NCBI GenBank assembly: GCA_016201045.1
Contig: JACQDM010000002.1
Location: forward strand, 372,001 to 436,000
Source: Afipia sp.
GTDB lineage: Bacteria; Pseudomonadota; Alphaproteobacteria; Rhizobiales; Xanthobacteraceae
DNA length: 64,000 nt
Direction of reading: 5' to 3'
Part shown: piece after piece, positions 8,078 through 17,199 of the stretch
How positions within the stretch are numbered: the first letter of the stretch is position 1
Layout of the letters: the number at the start of each line of letters is the position of its first letter
Translations under genes and position numbers: made by a program
Notes under the pieces: model-generated
Seen by the model: the letters and a program-made list of their open reading frames with translations, nothing else
Told to the model about the DNA's origin: nothing
The model's database searches: none

Positions 8078-8992
8078 ATGGAATTGCACCAGCTTCGCTG
8101 TTTTGTCGCTGCCGCTGAGGAATTGCATTTCGGCCATGCGGCGCGTCGCCTCGATATGCTGCCTGCGACGCTCGGGCGTGAGTTGCGATTGCTCGAGAAG
8201 AATTTGGGAACGCATCTCTTCATCCGCACGACGCGACACGTGTCGCTCACGCCCGACGGTGAGGCATTTCTGGATGAGGCGCGAAGTCTGGTCGCCAAGG
8301 CTGACGCACTGGCCGCTTCCTTTCGCGAGCGCGTGCGAAGTCACGCGGCAACACTCAAGATAGGAGCCATCGATACTGCGTCGGTCGGTCTTGTCCCGAT
8401 GCTCCTGCATGACTTTCGCAAAAAGCACAAAGACATCGCCATCGAACTCGTGGAAGATAAAACGATAAGGCTTCTTCCGCGTTTGCTGTCGGGGCGATTG
8501 GACCTTGTTTTCGTCCGGCCGCCAGAGCCAAGCGACCGAAGGCTTGATTTTGAATTCCTATTTCATGAGACGGCGGTTGTCGCCGTTCCTGCGCACCACA
8601 AGCTGGCGATGCGAAAACGACTTGAAATTGCCGATTTGAAAAATGAACCTATGATATTGCCGGAACGCCGCTCCCGGCCGCACAGCCACGATGTCACGAT
8701 CAAACTATTTGCAGAGGCGGGGCTAAAACCGCGGATTGCCCAGCTTGCCGAAGAAAAGCAGACAATCGTCAAGCTCGTCGCAGCAAGAATGGGAATTGCC
8801 ATTGTTCCCAAGTGGACGTCGCAAATGTCCATCGCTGGCGTCAGTTATCTCCCGCTTAAGCTTCCGCGCCGTAAACGGATTGAAACGTTACCACTCGCTG
8901 CTGCATGGGTCCGCGGTTCAAGAGACCCAGCCCGCGACCAGATTCTTTCCATCTTGCGCACAAAACTGTCTCGTTACAGCAGCCAAGCTTGA
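8078..8992 (+). CDS. LysR family transcriptional regulator
   Basis: This 304-residue protein has the LysR winged helix-turn-helix at residues 1-60 (MELHQLRCFVAAAEELHFGHAARRL and so on), followed by a linker helix and a periplasmic-binding-protein-like effector domain. It starts at ATG 8078, directly downstream of the operator dyad at 8033-8057. It most likely controls the divergent MFS-tartrate/D-malate dehydrogenase operon. The turn sequence ATLGRELRLLEKNLG departs from the usual PALSxxIxxLExxLG, which may alter operator choice. Confidence 0.92.
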   Translation: MELHQLRCFVAAAEELHFGHAARRLDMLPATLGRELRLLEKNLGTHLFIRTTRHVSLTPDGEAFLDEARSLVAKADALAASFRERVRSHAATLKIGAIDTASVGLVPMLLHDFRKKHKDIAIELVEDKTIRLLPRLLSGRLDLVFVRPPEPSDRRLDFEFLFHETAVVAVPAHHKLAMRKRLEIADLKNEPMILPERRSRPHSHDVTIKLFAEAGLKPRIAQLAEEKQTIVKLVAARMGIAIVPKWTSQMSIAGVSYLPLKLPRRKRIETLPLAAAWVRGSRDPARDQILSILRTKLSRYSSQA

Positions 8993-9165
8993 AATAGGAT
9001 TTTCGTATTCTTTATAGAGTTTGGCAGAATCTGCCGATCGATTTATGGCCGCACTGCATATTCGATATCCTCTTTTGTTTTCATTGCATTATTTACTTTA
9101 ACCTATCGCGCAGTCGTGAGAATTTCCGGCTTCTCAAACGATTTTTGCCGTGCGATCTTCAATCT

Positions 9166-9525
9166 ATGCAGCGGTCGTTCTGGACACGTTTCACTCTGGC
9201 GGTTTGCGTCGCCCTTGGCCTAGTGGTGACGCCCTTGGCCGCACCTGTCATGGCAAAATCGGTCGACGCACAAATGTCGTCTGAAATGGCCGTTGACATG
9301 CCATGCTGTCCTGACGCTGTCGACCATAAGGTGCCGCAGGACAATGGTTGCAAGGATTGTCCATTGATGGCGATCTGCAATTTTACGACTCTACCGGCAG
9401 CCTATGCCGCAGGACTTGCGGATTTTTGTTCTCCGCTTCTGGCAGTCATTTCGACAGCCAACGATCCGTTTGTCGACGGCTTGATCGGCACACCTCCCAA
9501 ACGCCCCCCTCGAAGCTTGGTCTAG
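9166..9525 (+). CDS. Small secreted Cys-rich protein heading the copper efflux operon
   Basis: This 119-residue protein has a signal peptide (about residues 1-31, ending near APVMA) and a mature part with a Cys cluster: MPCCPD, then KDCPLMAICN. Such short proteins are often found upstream of CusBA-like pumps in alphaproteobacteria and are thought to bind metal in the periplasm; the role is unproven. The start ATG 9166 is preferred over an in-frame TTG at 9145 because the signal peptide then has a normal n-region. About 90 bp separates it from the next gene. Confidence 0.65.
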   Translation: MQRSFWTRFTLAVCVALGLVVTPLAAPVMAKSVDAQMSSEMAVDMPCCPDAVDHKVPQDNGCKDCPLMAICNFTTLPAAYAAGLADFCSPLLAVISTANDPFVDGLIGTPPKRPPRSLV

Positions 9526-9614
9526 CAGTTAATTCCTGCGACGCCGCGAAGCCTTGGCTCGCGGCAAATCTGTCCGCGTCATGGCGGGCGACTATGCTTA
9601 TGAGGAATTTAAAA

Positions 9615-10019
9615 ATGAGATCGACGATCAAGAATGCTGCATGTGCGGCACTGACTGGGCTTGTTCTTGTGGCAACGGCTATTGCGGCAAGCGCGGACGT
9701 GAAGGACTACGAGTTTCAGCTCGTTCAGCCCACAGTCAAAATGGACCCACAAGCTGAATTGTCCGTGCGCCTTATTAATAAGAATACCGGAAAACCTGTG
9801 CCCGACGCGACGATATTCGCGACGCGCCTCGACATGGCTCCCGACGGCATGGGCGAGATGACAACGAAGATCACCGCAATGCCCGGCGCTGAACCTGGCA
9901 CCTATAGATTCAAGGCCAATGTCAACATGGCTGGGCGCTGGCAGCTCTCGCTCGGTGCAAAAGTCCAAGGAGAATCCGGCACCGTTGAAGGCAATCTTGT
10001 CATAAGGGCCGACAAATGA
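9615..10019 (+). CDS. FixH/YtkA-like periplasmic protein
   Basis: This 134-residue protein has a signal peptide (about residues 1-28, ending at ASA) and a single beta-sandwich domain resembling the YtkA/FixH family (VKDYEFQLVQPTVKM, then KPVPDATIFATRLDM and GTYRFKANVNMAGRWQLSL). It has several Met residues that could bind Cu(I). The start at ATG 9615 follows GAGG at 9602; the frame is open much further upstream, but that part overlaps the preceding gene. Its stop overlaps the cusB ATG (ATGA), so it is translated with the pump. It is probably a periplasmic metal-handling accessory. Confidence 0.75.
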   Translation: MRSTIKNAACAALTGLVLVATAIAASADVKDYEFQLVQPTVKMDPQAELSVRLINKNTGKPVPDATIFATRLDMAPDGMGEMTTKITAMPGAEPGTYRFKANVNMAGRWQLSLGAKVQGESGTVEGNLVIRADK

Positions 10020-11440
10020 AGCGCCCACCGATGATCGCCATCAGCCTCGCTGCCTTATCGGCAGCGGGGTCCGCCGGGTTTTGGATCGCAAAATCCGAAT
10101 ACGGAGCGCGCGCAGGTATTGAAGTCGTTGCATCTGCAAATGCAGCGAGCGAAACGCCGCTGTACTACCAAGATCCAGATGGCCGCACCGTCTACTCGTT
10201 GAATGCGAAAACGACGGCCGACGGTCGCGCATTTCGGCCGGTATTCGAAAAGGACGAAAGGCTTTCGTTCGTACCTGTCGTCGAGGCCGACGATGACAAC
10301 GCTGCGCCAATCACGCAAACGCAGTCACGTAAAATCAAATTCTATCGGAATCCAATGGGGCTGCCGGACACGTCACCGACGCCCAAGAAAGATTCGATGG
10401 GAATGGATTACATTCCGGTCTACGAGGGCGACCAGACCGACGATGGATCGGTCAAACTCAGTCCCGGGAAAATTCAAAGAACAGGCGTCAAGTCTGAACC
10501 CGCTGCAATGCGTGTGGTGGCCAGTACTATTCGTGCTCCTGGTACCATTCAGCTCGACGAGCGGCGCGTGTCCGTCGTGTCGATGCGCAGTGAAAGCTGG
10601 GTCCAGAAAGTCGAGGACGTGACGACTGGCAGCCGCGTCCACAAGGGCGATCCCCTTATGCAGATCTATAGCCCGGCCATTTCATCGGCGGCAGCCGAGT
10701 ATGTCTCGGTGCGAGGCCTGGCAGCCGACACCGCGAGCGGCGGCAATCTCGGCAATGGAGCGAAGCAGCGACTATTGAATCTAAACGTGCCGGAATCCGC
10801 AATCGCCGCAATGGAGAAAAGCCGCAACGCGCCGCTCGCTATCGTATGGACGGCTCCGCGGGACGGGGTCGTCCTCGAACGCAATGCAGTTGAGGGCATG
10901 AGAGTGGGCCCGGGCGATACCCTGTTCCGCTTGGCAGACACATCGGTTGTGTGGACCCTTATCGATATTGCCGAGCGCGATCTCGCGCGTATCGGCGTCG
11001 GTCAGACGGTATCGGTTACGGCGCGGGGATTTCCGGGTCGAAAATTCCAAGGCACGGTTTCAGTCATTTATCCGCAAGTGAATAAAGATAGCAGGACAAT
11101 TCGCGTCAGAATTGAACTTGCGAATCCTGACCTCGCGTTTCTCCCCGATATGTATGTCGATGCCGCCATCAATATCGGCAGTTCGGACGCTGTTCTCTCA
11201 GTCCCGGAATCCGCCGTGATCGACAACGGCAGCAAAAGGACCGTCTTCATCGACCGGGGCGAAGGCCGTCTTGAGCCGAAGGAAGTTCAGACCGGAAGCC
11301 GGGGCGATGGCTATGTCGAGATTCGCGACGGCTTGTCCGACGGCGATCGGGTTGTCGTTTCTGCCAACTTCCTGATCGATGCCGAAAGCAACCTGAACGC
11401 CGCGTTCAAAGGCTTCTCTGACGCAGGAGCAGGACAATGA
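10016..11440 (+). CDS. cusB: Heavy-metal RND efflux periplasmic adaptor, CusB-like
   Basis: This 474-residue protein has an N-terminal membrane anchor or signal, a heavy-metal-binding domain near residues 100-140 (FYRNPMGLPDTSPTPKKDSMGMDYIPVY, Met-rich and Cys-free), then barrel-sandwich, alpha-hairpin and beta-barrel segments of the membrane fusion family. It links the inner-membrane pump CusA to an outer-membrane channel and passes Cu(I)/Ag(I). It overlaps the preceding gene and the following cusA by 4 bp each, which is tight translational coupling. No CusC outer-membrane gene is present in this window. Confidence 0.93.
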   Translation: MKRPPMIAISLAALSAAGSAGFWIAKSEYGARAGIEVVASANAASETPLYYQDPDGRTVYSLNAKTTADGRAFRPVFEKDERLSFVPVVEADDDNAAPITQTQSRKIKFYRNPMGLPDTSPTPKKDSMGMDYIPVYEGDQTDDGSVKLSPGKIQRTGVKSEPAAMRVVASTIRAPGTIQLDERRVSVVSMRSESWVQKVEDVTTGSRVHKGDPLMQIYSPAISSAAAEYVSVRGLAADTASGGNLGNGAKQRLLNLNVPESAIAAMEKSRNAPLAIVWTAPRDGVVLERNAVEGMRVGPGDTLFRLADTSVVWTLIDIAERDLARIGVGQTVSVTARGFPGRKFQGTVSVIYPQVNKDSRTIRVRIELANPDLAFLPDMYVDAAINIGSSDAVLSVPESAVIDNGSKRTVFIDRGEGRLEPKEVQTGSRGDGYVEIRDGLSDGDRVVVSANFLIDAESNLNAAFKGFSDAGAGQ

Positions 11441-14400
11441 TCGCGCGGCTGATCTCGTGGTCGTCTCGCAATCTGATGCTGGTGATGATTGGCGTGGTAT
11501 TCGTCGTCGCAGGCGGCCTCTATGCACTGAAGCACCTGCCGCTTGATGCCATTCCCGACCTGTCCGATACGCAGGTCGTCGTCTACACCGAATTTCCAGG
11601 TCAGGCCCCGCAGGTCGTCGAGGACCAAGTTACTTACCCTTTGACGACCGCTATGCTCACTGTGCCTAAGTCGAAAGTCGTGCGGGGGTTTTCATTCTTC
11701 GGCGTGTCATTCGTCTACATCATATTCGAGGACGGCACGGATATTTATTGGGCGCGGTCGCGTGTGCTGGAGTTCCTCAACAGCGCGGCTACACGATTGC
11801 CGGCGGGAGTAACGCCGACGCTTGGGCCGGATGCCACCGGCGTCGGCTGGGTCTATCAGTATGCACTTCAATCGAAGGACCTGAGTCTCGCCGACACCCG
11901 AACGCTACAGGACTGGAATCTTCGCTTTGGGTTGGCGAAAGCGGAGGGCGTCGCCGAAGTTGCCGCGGTCGGCGGCTTTGTCCGCCAGTACAATGTCATT
12001 CTCGATCCGCAGCGGCTACGCGACCTTGGCCTCACCATGTCAAAGGTGCGCGACGCAATTCGAGCAAGCAACGCAGATGTGGGCGGCCGAACGGTCGAGC
12101 TTTCAGAGTTTGAATACGTCATTCGCGGGCGTGGTTATCTCAAGAACGTTAGCGACATCGGCAATATCGTACTGAAGACCGACAACGGTACGCCCGTGCT
12201 GGTGCACGACGTAGCTCGTGTCGAGCTCGGACCTGATGAGCGGCGCGGTATCGCCGAGCTCAACGGCGAAGGCGAAGTGGCGAGCGGCATCGTGCTGCAG
12301 CGCTTCGGTAGCAACGCCTTGGATGTGATCGAAAATGTCAAAAAGCGGTTTGCAGAAATCGCGGCGAGCTTGCCGCCGTCAGTCAAGATATTGCCCGTTT
12401 ATGATCGTTCCGAATTGATCAATGCTGCGATCGAAACGCTCAAGAGCACGCTGTTCGAAGAGAGCATCGTCGTAGCATTGGTCTGCACTATCTTTCTGCT
12501 TCATGTCCGAAGTGCGTTGGTCGCGATCCTGATGCTGCCGGTTGGTATCCTTATGGCTTTCGGCGCGATGAAACTGCTGGGCCTAGGCTCTAACATCATG
12601 AGTCTCGGCGGCATCGCGATCGCCATCGGTGCCATGGTCGACGCAGCTATTGTGATGATCGAGAACGCACACAAGCATCTGGAACGTGCGCCCCCCGGTA
12701 GCAGCCGCGTCAACGTTCTTGTCGCCGCCGCATCGGAAGTCGGGCCGCCGCTCTTTTTCAGCCTGCTGGTGATCACAGTCTCCTTCATGCCGATCTTTAC
12801 GCTGGAATCGCAGGAGGGGCGGCTGTTTAGTCCGCTTGCCTTTACCAAGACTTTTTCGATGGCGGCCGCAGCACTATTGTCGATAACGCTGGTCCCTGCG
12901 CTGATGATCATTTTTGTTCGCGGCAAAATTATTCCCGAGCACAAGAATCCGATCAACCGGGCGCTGATCTGGCTTTACAGGCCGATCATCAAGGCCGTGA
13001 TGCAGTCGAAAGCGCTGGTAATTGTTCTGGCTCTCGCGGTTTTGGCTGTAACAATCTGGCCGGCGCGCCAGCTGGGTTCGGAGTTCATGCCCAGCCTCAA
13101 TGAAGGCACGCTGCTTTATATGCCAACCACGTTGCCAGGCATCTCGGTGACAAAGAGCGCGGAGCTGCTACAAATTCAGGATCGTATCATCCGGACATTT
13201 CCCGAAGTGACCTCGGTCTTCGGCAAGGCAGGGCGCGCAGCGACTGCGACGGACCCCGCGCCGTCTGAAATGTATGAAACGGTCATCAACCTCAAATCGA
13301 AGAGCGAATGGCGGCCGGGAGTTACTATCGACAGTCTCACCGCTGAAATGGACAAGGCACTGCAGTTTCCCGGAGTATCGAATGCCTGGACCATGCCGAT
13401 CAAGGCACGGATCGACATGCTGTCTACCGGCATTCGGACGCCTGTCGGAGTCAAGGTGATCGGTACCGACCTTAATGAGCTTGAAAAACTCTCGCGTCAG
13501 GTGGAGACGGTAATCAAGGCCGTGCCCGGCACATCATCGGCATACGCAGAGCGTGTCACGGGAGGATACTATCTCGACATCGTGCCGGACCGCGCCGCGA
13601 CGGCCCGCTACGGCATTATGATTCAGGACGTGCAAGATACCATTGGGATGGCTCTCGGCGGGCAAACCGTGACGACAACCGTCGAAGGGAGGCAGCGTTT
13701 TGGAGTCAATCTTCGTTACCCACGCGATTTGCGCAGCGATCCGCAATCGATCGCCCGCGATGTTCTTGTGCCGATGGCCAAAGGTGGCGCAGTCCCCCTC
13801 GGTGAGATCGCGAAAGTCGAGTTGACCCGAGGTCCATCGTCGATCCGTACCGAAAATGGCCAACTCGCGGTCTACATCTATGTGGATGTCCGCGACCGGG
13901 ATATCGGCAGTTATGTTGCCGATGCGCAGCAGGCCGTGAAAGCAAGCATTGTCTTTCCGGCCGGATCCTACGTCGCATGGAGCGGGCAGTATGAATATCT
14001 CGAACGCGCGACCGCACGGCTAAAAATCGTAGTGCCGTTTACGCTGCTGATCATATTCCTGCTGCTCTACCTCAATTTCCGGTCGATCGCCGACACGATG
14101 ATCGTCATGCTCTCGTTGCCGTTCGCGCTGGTCGGTGGCCTCTGGCTGATGTGGGCCTTGAATTTCAATCTATCCGTCGCGGTCGTGGTCGGCTTTATCG
14201 CCCTTGCCGGCGTCGCAGCTGAAACAGGCGTGGTCATGCTGATCTATCTGAATCACGCCTATGACGAATTGAAAGCGACGCGCGAGGCGAAGGGCGAAAT
14301 CTTTACGAGGGATGATCTCTATCAGGCAATCATGCTCGGCGCGGTGGAGAGGGTACGACCCAAGATGATGACGGTGGTCGCCATCATGGCCGGATTGCTG

Positions 14401-14592
14401 CCCATTATGTGGAGCACCGGAACAGGTTCGGAAATCATGCAACGCATCGCGGTGCCCATGATCGGCGGGATGCTGTCGTCAACAATACTCACGCTGATTG
14501 TCATTCCAGCGGTGTTTGGTTCGATAAAGGGCGCAGTGATTGCGGGAAGGACAAATTCGCCGAAGGCTATGAAATTGAAGTCTCAAGGATAA
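11437..14592 (+). CDS. cusA: Heavy-metal RND efflux pump, CusA/HME4 type
   Basis: This 1051-residue protein is full length for the HME-RND group, with 12 membrane helices and two large periplasmic loops. The fourth helix reads GAMVDAAIVMIENAHKHLE, which matches CusA (monovalent Cu/Ag) rather than the CzcA zinc/cobalt/nickel pattern. MLSTGIRTPVGVKVIG in the second periplasmic loop also matches CusA. It exports Cu(I)/Ag(I) using the proton gradient, with CusB. The metal assignment is inferred from these motifs and the Met-rich neighbours. Confidence 0.94.
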   Translation: MIARLISWSSRNLMLVMIGVVFVVAGGLYALKHLPLDAIPDLSDTQVVVYTEFPGQAPQVVEDQVTYPLTTAMLTVPKSKVVRGFSFFGVSFVYIIFEDGTDIYWARSRVLEFLNSAATRLPAGVTPTLGPDATGVGWVYQYALQSKDLSLADTRTLQDWNLRFGLAKAEGVAEVAAVGGFVRQYNVILDPQRLRDLGLTMSKVRDAIRASNADVGGRTVELSEFEYVIRGRGYLKNVSDIGNIVLKTDNGTPVLVHDVARVELGPDERRGIAELNGEGEVASGIVLQRFGSNALDVIENVKKRFAEIAASLPPSVKILPVYDRSELINAAIETLKSTLFEESIVVALVCTIFLLHVRSALVAILMLPVGILMAFGAMKLLGLGSNIMSLGGIAIAIGAMVDAAIVMIENAHKHLERAPPGSSRVNVLVAAASEVGPPLFFSLLVITVSFMPIFTLESQEGRLFSPLAFTKTFSMAAAALLSITLVPALMIIFVRGKIIPEHKNPINRALIWLYRPIIKAVMQSKALVIVLALAVLAVTIWPARQLGSEFMPSLNEGTLLYMPTTLPGISVTKSAELLQIQDRIIRTFPEVTSVFGKAGRAATATDPAPSEMYETVINLKSKSEWRPGVTIDSLTAEMDKALQFPGVSNAWTMPIKARIDMLSTGIRTPVGVKVIGTDLNELEKLSRQVETVIKAVPGTSSAYAERVTGGYYLDIVPDRAATARYGIMIQDVQDTIGMALGGQTVTTTVEGRQRFGVNLRYPRDLRSDPQSIARDVLVPMAKGGAVPLGEIAKVELTRGPSSIRTENGQLAVYIYVDVRDRDIGSYVADAQQAVKASIVFPAGSYVAWSGQYEYLERATARLKIVVPFTLLIIFLLLYLNFRSIADTMIVMLSLPFALVGGLWLMWALNFNLSVAVVVGFIALAGVAAETGVVMLIYLNHAYDELKATREAKGEIFTRDDLYQAIMLGAVERVRPKMMTVVAIMAGLLPIMWSTGTGSEIMQRIAVPMIGGMLSSTILTLIVIPAVFGSIKGAVIAGRTNSPKAMKLKSQG

Positions 14593-14596
14593 TGGC

Positions 14597-14803
14597 ATGC
14601 ATCTTCAATCAACGATCACTTGTCCTTACTGCGCTCACCAGGAGGTTGAAACGATGCCAACCGATGCCTGCCAGTTCTTCTATGATTGCAAGAAATGTGG
14701 CGAGCGATTGAAGCCGTTGTCAGGCCATTGTTGCGTCTATTGCTCTTATGGTTCGGTACCGTGCTCGCCGATTCAAGAAAATAGCAGATGTTGTGATTCG
14801 TAA
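14597..14803 (+). CDS. GDCCVxC-type small Cys-rich protein
   Basis: This 68-residue protein has nine or more cysteines in pairs: CPYC near the N-terminus, CKKC in the middle, then GHCCVYCSYGSVPCSPIQE. This matches the small GDCCVxC-domain (seleno)protein family often found beside heavy-metal resistance genes. The motif Asp is replaced by His (GHCC for GDCC). The pattern suggests a zinc-ribbon-like or metal-trapping fold; function is not known. It starts 4 bp after the cusA stop, so it belongs to the same operon. It was probably kept because of its metal link. Confidence 0.8.
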   Translation: MHLQSTITCPYCAHQEVETMPTDACQFFYDCKKCGERLKPLSGHCCVYCSYGSVPCSPIQENSRCCDS

Positions 14804-15671
14804 CTGCACGGGAGGCGGAGCAACTACGTATACGTATGTGAAAGTTGCTGGGTAGGTTTGCATTATTTTGTTTGAACAAAACAATACAGGCGACGATGGA
14901 GACAATCAAAATAAAGAACCCGCATAGCGCGGCTCTTAGCGATGCGTCACTGGCAACGGAGCCGGCCGCACCAAGCCATTCCTTTGCAACCTTGTGTTGT
15001 CGCGGTCAACTTCCGATGGCGCTGCGGCCCGGCCGCTCGTTAAGCCACTATTTTACGTTGCACTGCTAGCGGCTATTCGATCGTCGATTACCGAAATTCC
15101 TTCGCAGAGAAATGAATGAATCGCCGGCCGTAGACCGACCAAAAAATGGTGGGGCTCGATCGAACATCGATCGGTCCCTGATAGCATCTGCAATGCTCCC
15201 TGTTTCGTGGTGACGATTCTCTGTTCTTGTTTCAATACTGGTACAGCAAGCCACTCCAGGATTCGGCGCCAAAAGCAAGCAATGCCGAATCCGCGCTGGG
15301 CGTGCGCCATTCACCGTGAACGTTGCTCCCGGAAGTTGCTGAAGGACGGCGGTTGCAGCGCGGTCCGTATTCCAATCGTGCGCCAAAGCAGCTTTGGCGT
15401 TCAACGTGACGGGCAAACCAATGCACAAGAAATTTTGCGCACCAGATTTCACGTCGGCGTGGCGGTGAACGAGATGGAATTTGCGGTTTGGAGTTCTTCG
15501 TTTTCGCGCCTGTAATAAAGAGTCGACCGCTTTAGGTGGGGCCACTGAATTGCGCAGCGCCGCTTAAATGGCGTGCAACTGCTCTTGCGACAGTCTCAGC
15601 ACTATGCGCGAGACCCTATCGAGAAACAGCTAACTATTTGAAAATAAAATAAATTTCGCATCGCAGCAATT
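14804..15671. other. Gene-poor interval, possible decayed ORFs
   Basis: I find no convincing gene here. Features seen: a 12-bp palindrome TACGTATACGTA near 14827; an inverted repeat TTTTGTT-TG-AACAAAA near 14868; a minus-strand frame around 14880-15020 that reads like a membrane helix (FFILIVSIVACIVLF) but has no good start; and a plus-strand frame from ATG 15112 that is interrupted by three in-frame TGA codons yet looks protein-like between them. A 159-codon minus-strand frame (15066-15545) is also open but has no recognisable motif or ribosome-binding site. Confidence 0.4.
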
Positions 15672-15687
15672 TGGCACGATCCTTGAA
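15672..15687 (+). promoter_or_regulatory. Sigma54-like promoter of the nitrate operon
   Basis: TGGCAC-GATCC-TTGAA matches the -24/-12 sigma54 consensus (TGGCAC-N5-TTGC) except that the -12 C is A. It predicts a transcript start near 15698, just at the first leader hairpin. Nitrate assimilation genes in related bacteria are usually under NtrC/sigma54 control, so the position makes biological sense. Confidence 0.5.
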
Positions 15688-15699
15688 TAAATAACTCTA

Positions 15700-15798
15700 G
15701 GCCACGACTAAGGCTCGGGTTCCTCGACGGACCAAACAGCAAAGCCGCTGTCTCGTTTCCGCGCATCTGCGCGCGATGCGGACGCGGCTTTTGCTTTT
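15700..15798 (+). promoter_or_regulatory. Attenuator-like leader of nrtA (tandem hairpins plus terminator)
   Basis: Three structures stand in series. Hairpin 1 is GGCC/GGCT (15700-15715). Hairpin 2 is GGTTC-loop CTCGAC-GGACC (15718-15733) with a six-base loop. They are followed by a branched terminator: AAAGCCGC (15741-15748) pairs with GCGGCTTT (15784-15791), enclosing an inner GCATC/GATGC hairpin and followed by TTTTGCTTTT. Tandem hairpins before a terminator are the target architecture of ANTAR antiterminators such as NasT/NasR in nitrate assimilation leaders. The second loop has G at position 4 but C instead of A at position 1. No ANTAR gene is in the window. Confidence 0.6.
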
Positions 15799-15868
15799 GG
15801 CGGACGAGGGAAACGGCACCGAGGCGGGACAGTCAAACGAGTTTATGGACGAAAGGACGACACATACG

Positions 15869-17191
15869 ATGACCAAGACCACCAAAGAGAATTTCACCAG
15901 CCGCAAGATGGACCGGCGCGCGCTTTTGAAGGCCGGCGCCGGAACGGCTGCGCTGCTCGCAGCAGCTCGCATGAATTTTCCGGGCGGCGCATTTGCACAA
16001 GCGGCGGGACCCGAAGTGACCGGGGCAAAGCTCGGCTTCATCGCTCTCAGCGATGCGGGTCCATTGTTCGTCGCCAAGGACAAGGAACTGTTTGCCAAAT
16101 ACGGAATGCCGGATGTCGAAGTCGCCAAGCAGGCTTCGTGGGGCGCGACGCGCGACAACCTTGTGCTCGGCGGCGAAAGCAATGGCATCGACGGCGCACA
16201 CATCCTGACGCCGATGCCGTACCTGATCTCCTCCGGCAAGGTCACGCAGAACAATGTGCCGACGCCGATGTATATTCTGGCGCGGCTCAATCTCGACAGC
16301 CAGTGCATTTCGGTCGCCAACGAATACGCCGACCTCAAGATCGGCACCGACACGGCACCGCTGAAGGCCGCTTTTGAAAAGAAGAAGGCCGACGGCAAGA
16401 GCGTGAAAGTTGCAATGACCTTCCCGGGCGGCACGCACGATCTTTGGCTTCGCTATTGGCTTGCAGCCGGCGGCATCGATCCGGACAAGGACATCGAAAC
16501 CATCGTCGTTCCGCCGCCGCAGATGGTGGCGAACATGAAAGTTGGCACGATGGACGCATTCTGCGTCGGCGAGCCGTGGAACCTCCAGCTGATCCACCAG
16601 AATATCGGCTACACCGCCGTCAACACCGGCGAGATCTGGAACAAGCACCCGGAAAAGTCGCTGGGCATGCGCGCTGCGTGGGTCGACAAGTATCCGAAGG
16701 CTGCCAAGGCAATCCTGATGGCCGTCATGGAGGCCCAGCAATGGTGCGATAAGATGGAGAACAAGGCCGAACTCGCGGCCATTATGGGCAAGCGTCAGTG
16801 GATGAATTGTCCGGTCGAGGATGTTCTCGATCGCACGATGGGTAAGTTCGACTACGGCATTCCCGGCAAGGTCGTCGAAAACTCGCCGCACATCATGAAG
16901 TACTGGAGGGATCACGCGTCCTATCCGTTCCAGAGCCACGACCTCTGGTTCATGACCGAAGACATGCGCTGGGGCAAATATGAAGCCGGCTACGACGCAA
17001 AGGGACTTATCGCGAAAGTCAACCGCGAAGACTTGTGGCGCGATGCCGCAAAATCTCTCGGCGTCGCAGCTGCCGATATTCCGGCAACCAAATCGCGCGG
17101 TAAGGAAACCTTCTTCGACGGCAAGGTTTTCGATCCGGAAAATCCGGCCGCGTATCTGAAGTCGCTGGCCATCAAGCGAATTGAAGTTTGA
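15869..17191 (+). CDS. nrtA: Nitrate ABC transporter substrate-binding protein NrtA
   Basis: This 440-residue protein begins with a twin-arginine-type signal (MDRRALLKAGAGTAALLAAA, about residues 14-33) and continues as a CmpA/NrtA family binding protein (TGAKLGFIALSDAGPLFVAK, then LTPMPYLISSGK, TFPGGTHDLWLRYWLAAGG, FCVGEPWN). The last two stretches line the nitrate pocket in the family. It captures nitrate or nitrite in the periplasm. ATG 15869 is chosen over upstream in-frame ATGs because those would overlap the leader terminator. It is first in nrtABC-reductase-nasA. Confidence 0.93.
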   Translation: MTKTTKENFTSRKMDRRALLKAGAGTAALLAAARMNFPGGAFAQAAGPEVTGAKLGFIALSDAGPLFVAKDKELFAKYGMPDVEVAKQASWGATRDNLVLGGESNGIDGAHILTPMPYLISSGKVTQNNVPTPMYILARLNLDSQCISVANEYADLKIGTDTAPLKAAFEKKKADGKSVKVAMTFPGGTHDLWLRYWLAAGGIDPDKDIETIVVPPPQMVANMKVGTMDAFCVGEPWNLQLIHQNIGYTAVNTGEIWNKHPEKSLGMRAAWVDKYPKAAKAILMAVMEAQQWCDKMENKAELAAIMGKRQWMNCPVEDVLDRTMGKFDYGIPGKVVENSPHIMKYWRDHASYPFQSHDLWFMTEDMRWGKYEAGYDAKGLIAKVNREDLWRDAAKSLGVAAADIPATKSRGKETFFDGKVFDPENPAAYLKSLAIKRIEV

Positions 17192-17199
17192 CAACAAAC

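Noticed and set aside
14868-14883. TTTTGTT-TG-AACAAAA inverted repeat considered as a terminator
   Set aside because: The stem is AT-only and there is no following T-run, so it cannot be a good intrinsic terminator; it might be a protein site but nothing supports that.
15112-15500. Three in-frame TGA codons considered as possible selenocysteine codons
   Set aside because: No selenocysteine-type hairpin or selenoprotein family resemblance is visible, and three such codons in a short frame fit decay better.
15066-15545. 159-codon minus-strand frame in the gene-poor segment
   Set aside because: No ribosome-binding site, no motif, no neighbour support; kept only as a remark in the interval entry.
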